64,000 bases of DNA, from positions 310,001-374,000 of the forward strand of contig NZ_CANLTR010000001.1 in assembly GCF_947494055.1 (NCBI RefSeq), in the 5' to 3' direction. The position numbers and the translations under genes are program-made. The notes under the pieces are model-generated. The model was not told where the DNA came from. It searched no databases and saw nothing but the letters and a program-made list of their open reading frames with translations. The DNA is from an uncultured Jannaschia sp. (GTDB lineage: Bacteria; Pseudomonadota; Alphaproteobacteria; Rhodobacterales; Rhodobacteraceae). Below are positions 62,838-64,000 of the stretch, piece after piece (position 1 is the first letter of the stretch; the number at the start of each line of letters is the position of its first letter).

Positions 62838-64000
62838 TAGCGCCGAAAGTCTCGCAGCATGACGTAGCCGCGCAGCAGAGCGGGCTTCAGTGCAGGCACG
62901 CGCTTCGCCAGGTTCCGCCCGGCCCGAACGAGCACATGGCCCCGTCGCATGGATCCTGCACGGTTCTTCAACCGTCCGATCACCTCGGCGAAGAAGTTCG
63001 TCTCGCGCAGCGCATCCCAATAGTACCGCGCAAGCGGGACCGGAACTGCGTTCCAGGGTTTATAATCCCCGGCGGCGTAATGAATCAGTTTCGGAGCCTT
63101 GCGCGCCGCCATGGCGCGTGCGTGGTTCGCGGCCGGCACGCGATTGTAGCCGGCAATAATCGTGTTGAAGACGTTCCACTCGTCCGGAAGGATGTAGAGA
63201 TCGTCTTTGAAATGCATGTTCAGGATGTCCTGGTCGCGGAACAGGTAGCGTCCCTCCTGCGCGCGGGCGAAGAGCGTGCGGCCAGTCGCTTCAACGTCCA
63301 TCGCGCGGAAGTCGAAAAGGAGGAGGCCCGCATTGATGTATCGCGCAATTCGGTCGTCGTTCAGCCCCATGACCTCGCGCTGATAGGTGCCGAGATCGGG
63401 CACCTCGGGGTCGATCGTGGGCGTCGCCCCGGTCAGCGTGCGCGTCATGATGTGATCCGTCACCGCGCCAAGCGCCTTGCCGCCCATGTCGGTGTCGTAG
63501 AGCTCGCAGATGTCGCCGAGCACGATCATGTCGACGTCGAGATAAAGCAGCCGGTCGAGGCCGGGCAGTAGTTCGAACAGCAGGAAGCGATTGTACGTCG
63601 CGTTCGATGGTGCCCGCGTGGCCGACCGGTAGCTGTCCGCGAACGTGTCGCCGGCATTGAGTTCGTGAAAGCGAACGTTAGGGTGGACGTCGAGTCCCTC
63701 CACAAGCATCGACATCGGCGCAGGCCGGATGTCGGTGTGCAGAAAGAACAGGTTGATCCGCCGCGACCGGTCGGCCCGCGAAAGCATCGAATGCAGCATC
63801 GCCGCCGTATGCGGCAGGTAGAACCGGTCCGCCGAGAAGGCGATGTTCACGTCCTCGGGCGAATTGCAGCTGTCGTCGGTGATGTAGGGGATGAACAGCG
63901 CCCGTGACGTGTTGACGATGTTCACCTCGCGGATGCGCAACTCGGGCCGGGTTCGCTGGAGATGGCGCAGGTACACGCCCAGCAGGCGCTCGGCGATGAA
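62837..64000 (-). CDS. GT8-family glycosyltransferase, probably two-domain, 5' end off window
   Basis: At least 387 residues. The frame stays open through the right edge, and the sequence before the GT8 domain (ERLLGVYLRHLQ) resembles the end of a DUF4422 domain, so the whole protein may be DUF4422-GT8. GT8 features: NIAFSADRFYLPHTAAML, YLDVDMIVLGD metal site, HYAAGDYKPW. LgtC-like retaining galactosyl/glucosyltransferase. TAA stop touches the IS target duplication. Confidence 0.85.
   Translation of the reverse strand, partial: FIAERLLGVYLRHLQRTRPELRIREVNIVNTSRALFIPYITDDSCNSPEDVNIAFSADRFYLPHTAAMLHSMLSRADRSRRINLFFLHTDIRPAPMSMLVEGLDVHPNVRFHELNAGDTFADSYRSATRAPSNATYNRFLLFELLPGLDRLLYLDVDMIVLGDICELYDTDMGGKALGAVTDHIMTRTLTGATPTIDPEVPDLGTYQREVMGLNDDRIARYINAGLLLFDFRAMDVEATGRTLFARAQEGRYLFRDQDILNMHFKDDLYILPDEWNVFNTIIAGYNRVPAANHARAMAARKAPKLIHYAAGDYKPWNAVPVPLARYYWDALRETNFFAEVIGRLKNRAGSMRRGHVLVRAGRNLAKRVPALKPALLRGYVMLRDFRR

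Overview
This window is chromosomal DNA from a GC-rich alphaproteobacterium, most likely Rhodobacterales/Rhodobacteraceae (Roseobacter-type). The pointers are rpoH beside a RluA-family synthase and a DUF6476 gene, lysA followed by a TIGR02302/DUF4175 protein, an L25/Ctc rplY, a Hint-domain protein, ETF-ubiquinone oxidoreductase, and a choline-O-sulfate (betICBA/choXWV) island. Most of it is ordinary, tightly packed chromosome with many ATGA, GTGA and TGATG junctions. No rRNA, tRNA or CRISPR array was seen.

Layout. 0-13 kb: a manganese pyrophosphatase cut by the left edge, then a DUF2161 nuclease-fold protein, a DMT exporter, a secreted lipase-like hydrolase, a TPR-sulfotransferase, a Hint protein, a HAD-IIA phosphatase, a ribF/YcgN/threonine aldolase run, and ubiK divergent from lgt-midA-pgeF. 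13-20 kb: an orphan ThDP enzyme, then an aminotransferase coupled to mercaptopyruvate sulfurtransferase, rplY with a leader hairpin, a Gfo/Idh oxidoreductase, a DksA-like zinc finger and rpoH. 20-31 kb: rluD and DUF6476 with overlapping divergent start codons, an EAL protein, a phaA-patatin-phaB polyhydroxyalkanoate set, isoprenoid genes (polyprenyl synthase, ispE), a TPR lipid-exported-type protein and ETF-QO. 31-43 kb: lysA preceded by a six-codon reading frame, TIGR02302, a zinc-ribbon membrane protein, plsC, cobQ, a lytic transglycosylase, and a divergent Lrp regulator/putA pair.

43-54 kb is an osmoprotectant and methyl-group island. betI-betC-betB-betA take choline-O-sulfate to glycine betaine, and divergent choX, choW and choV import choline. 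Two GFA-family genes and a glutathione S-transferase are interleaved; these are suggestive of glutathione-linked formaldehyde handling.

54-64 kb is a surface-glycan region: rfbA, KpsT/KpsE/KpsM-type ABC export, a GT2, an NAD-dependent epimerase, a UDP-sulfoquinovose synthase (SqdB) and a GT8 protein cut by the right edge. Between sqdB and the GT8 gene lies a complete 1,671-bp IS1595-family element. It has 29-bp imperfect terminal repeats, an exact 8-bp target duplication, a transposase interrupted by an in-frame TAA, and a passenger gene for a small, probably exported protein of unknown function. This element and the sqdB/export neighbourhood are the most unusual parts of the window.
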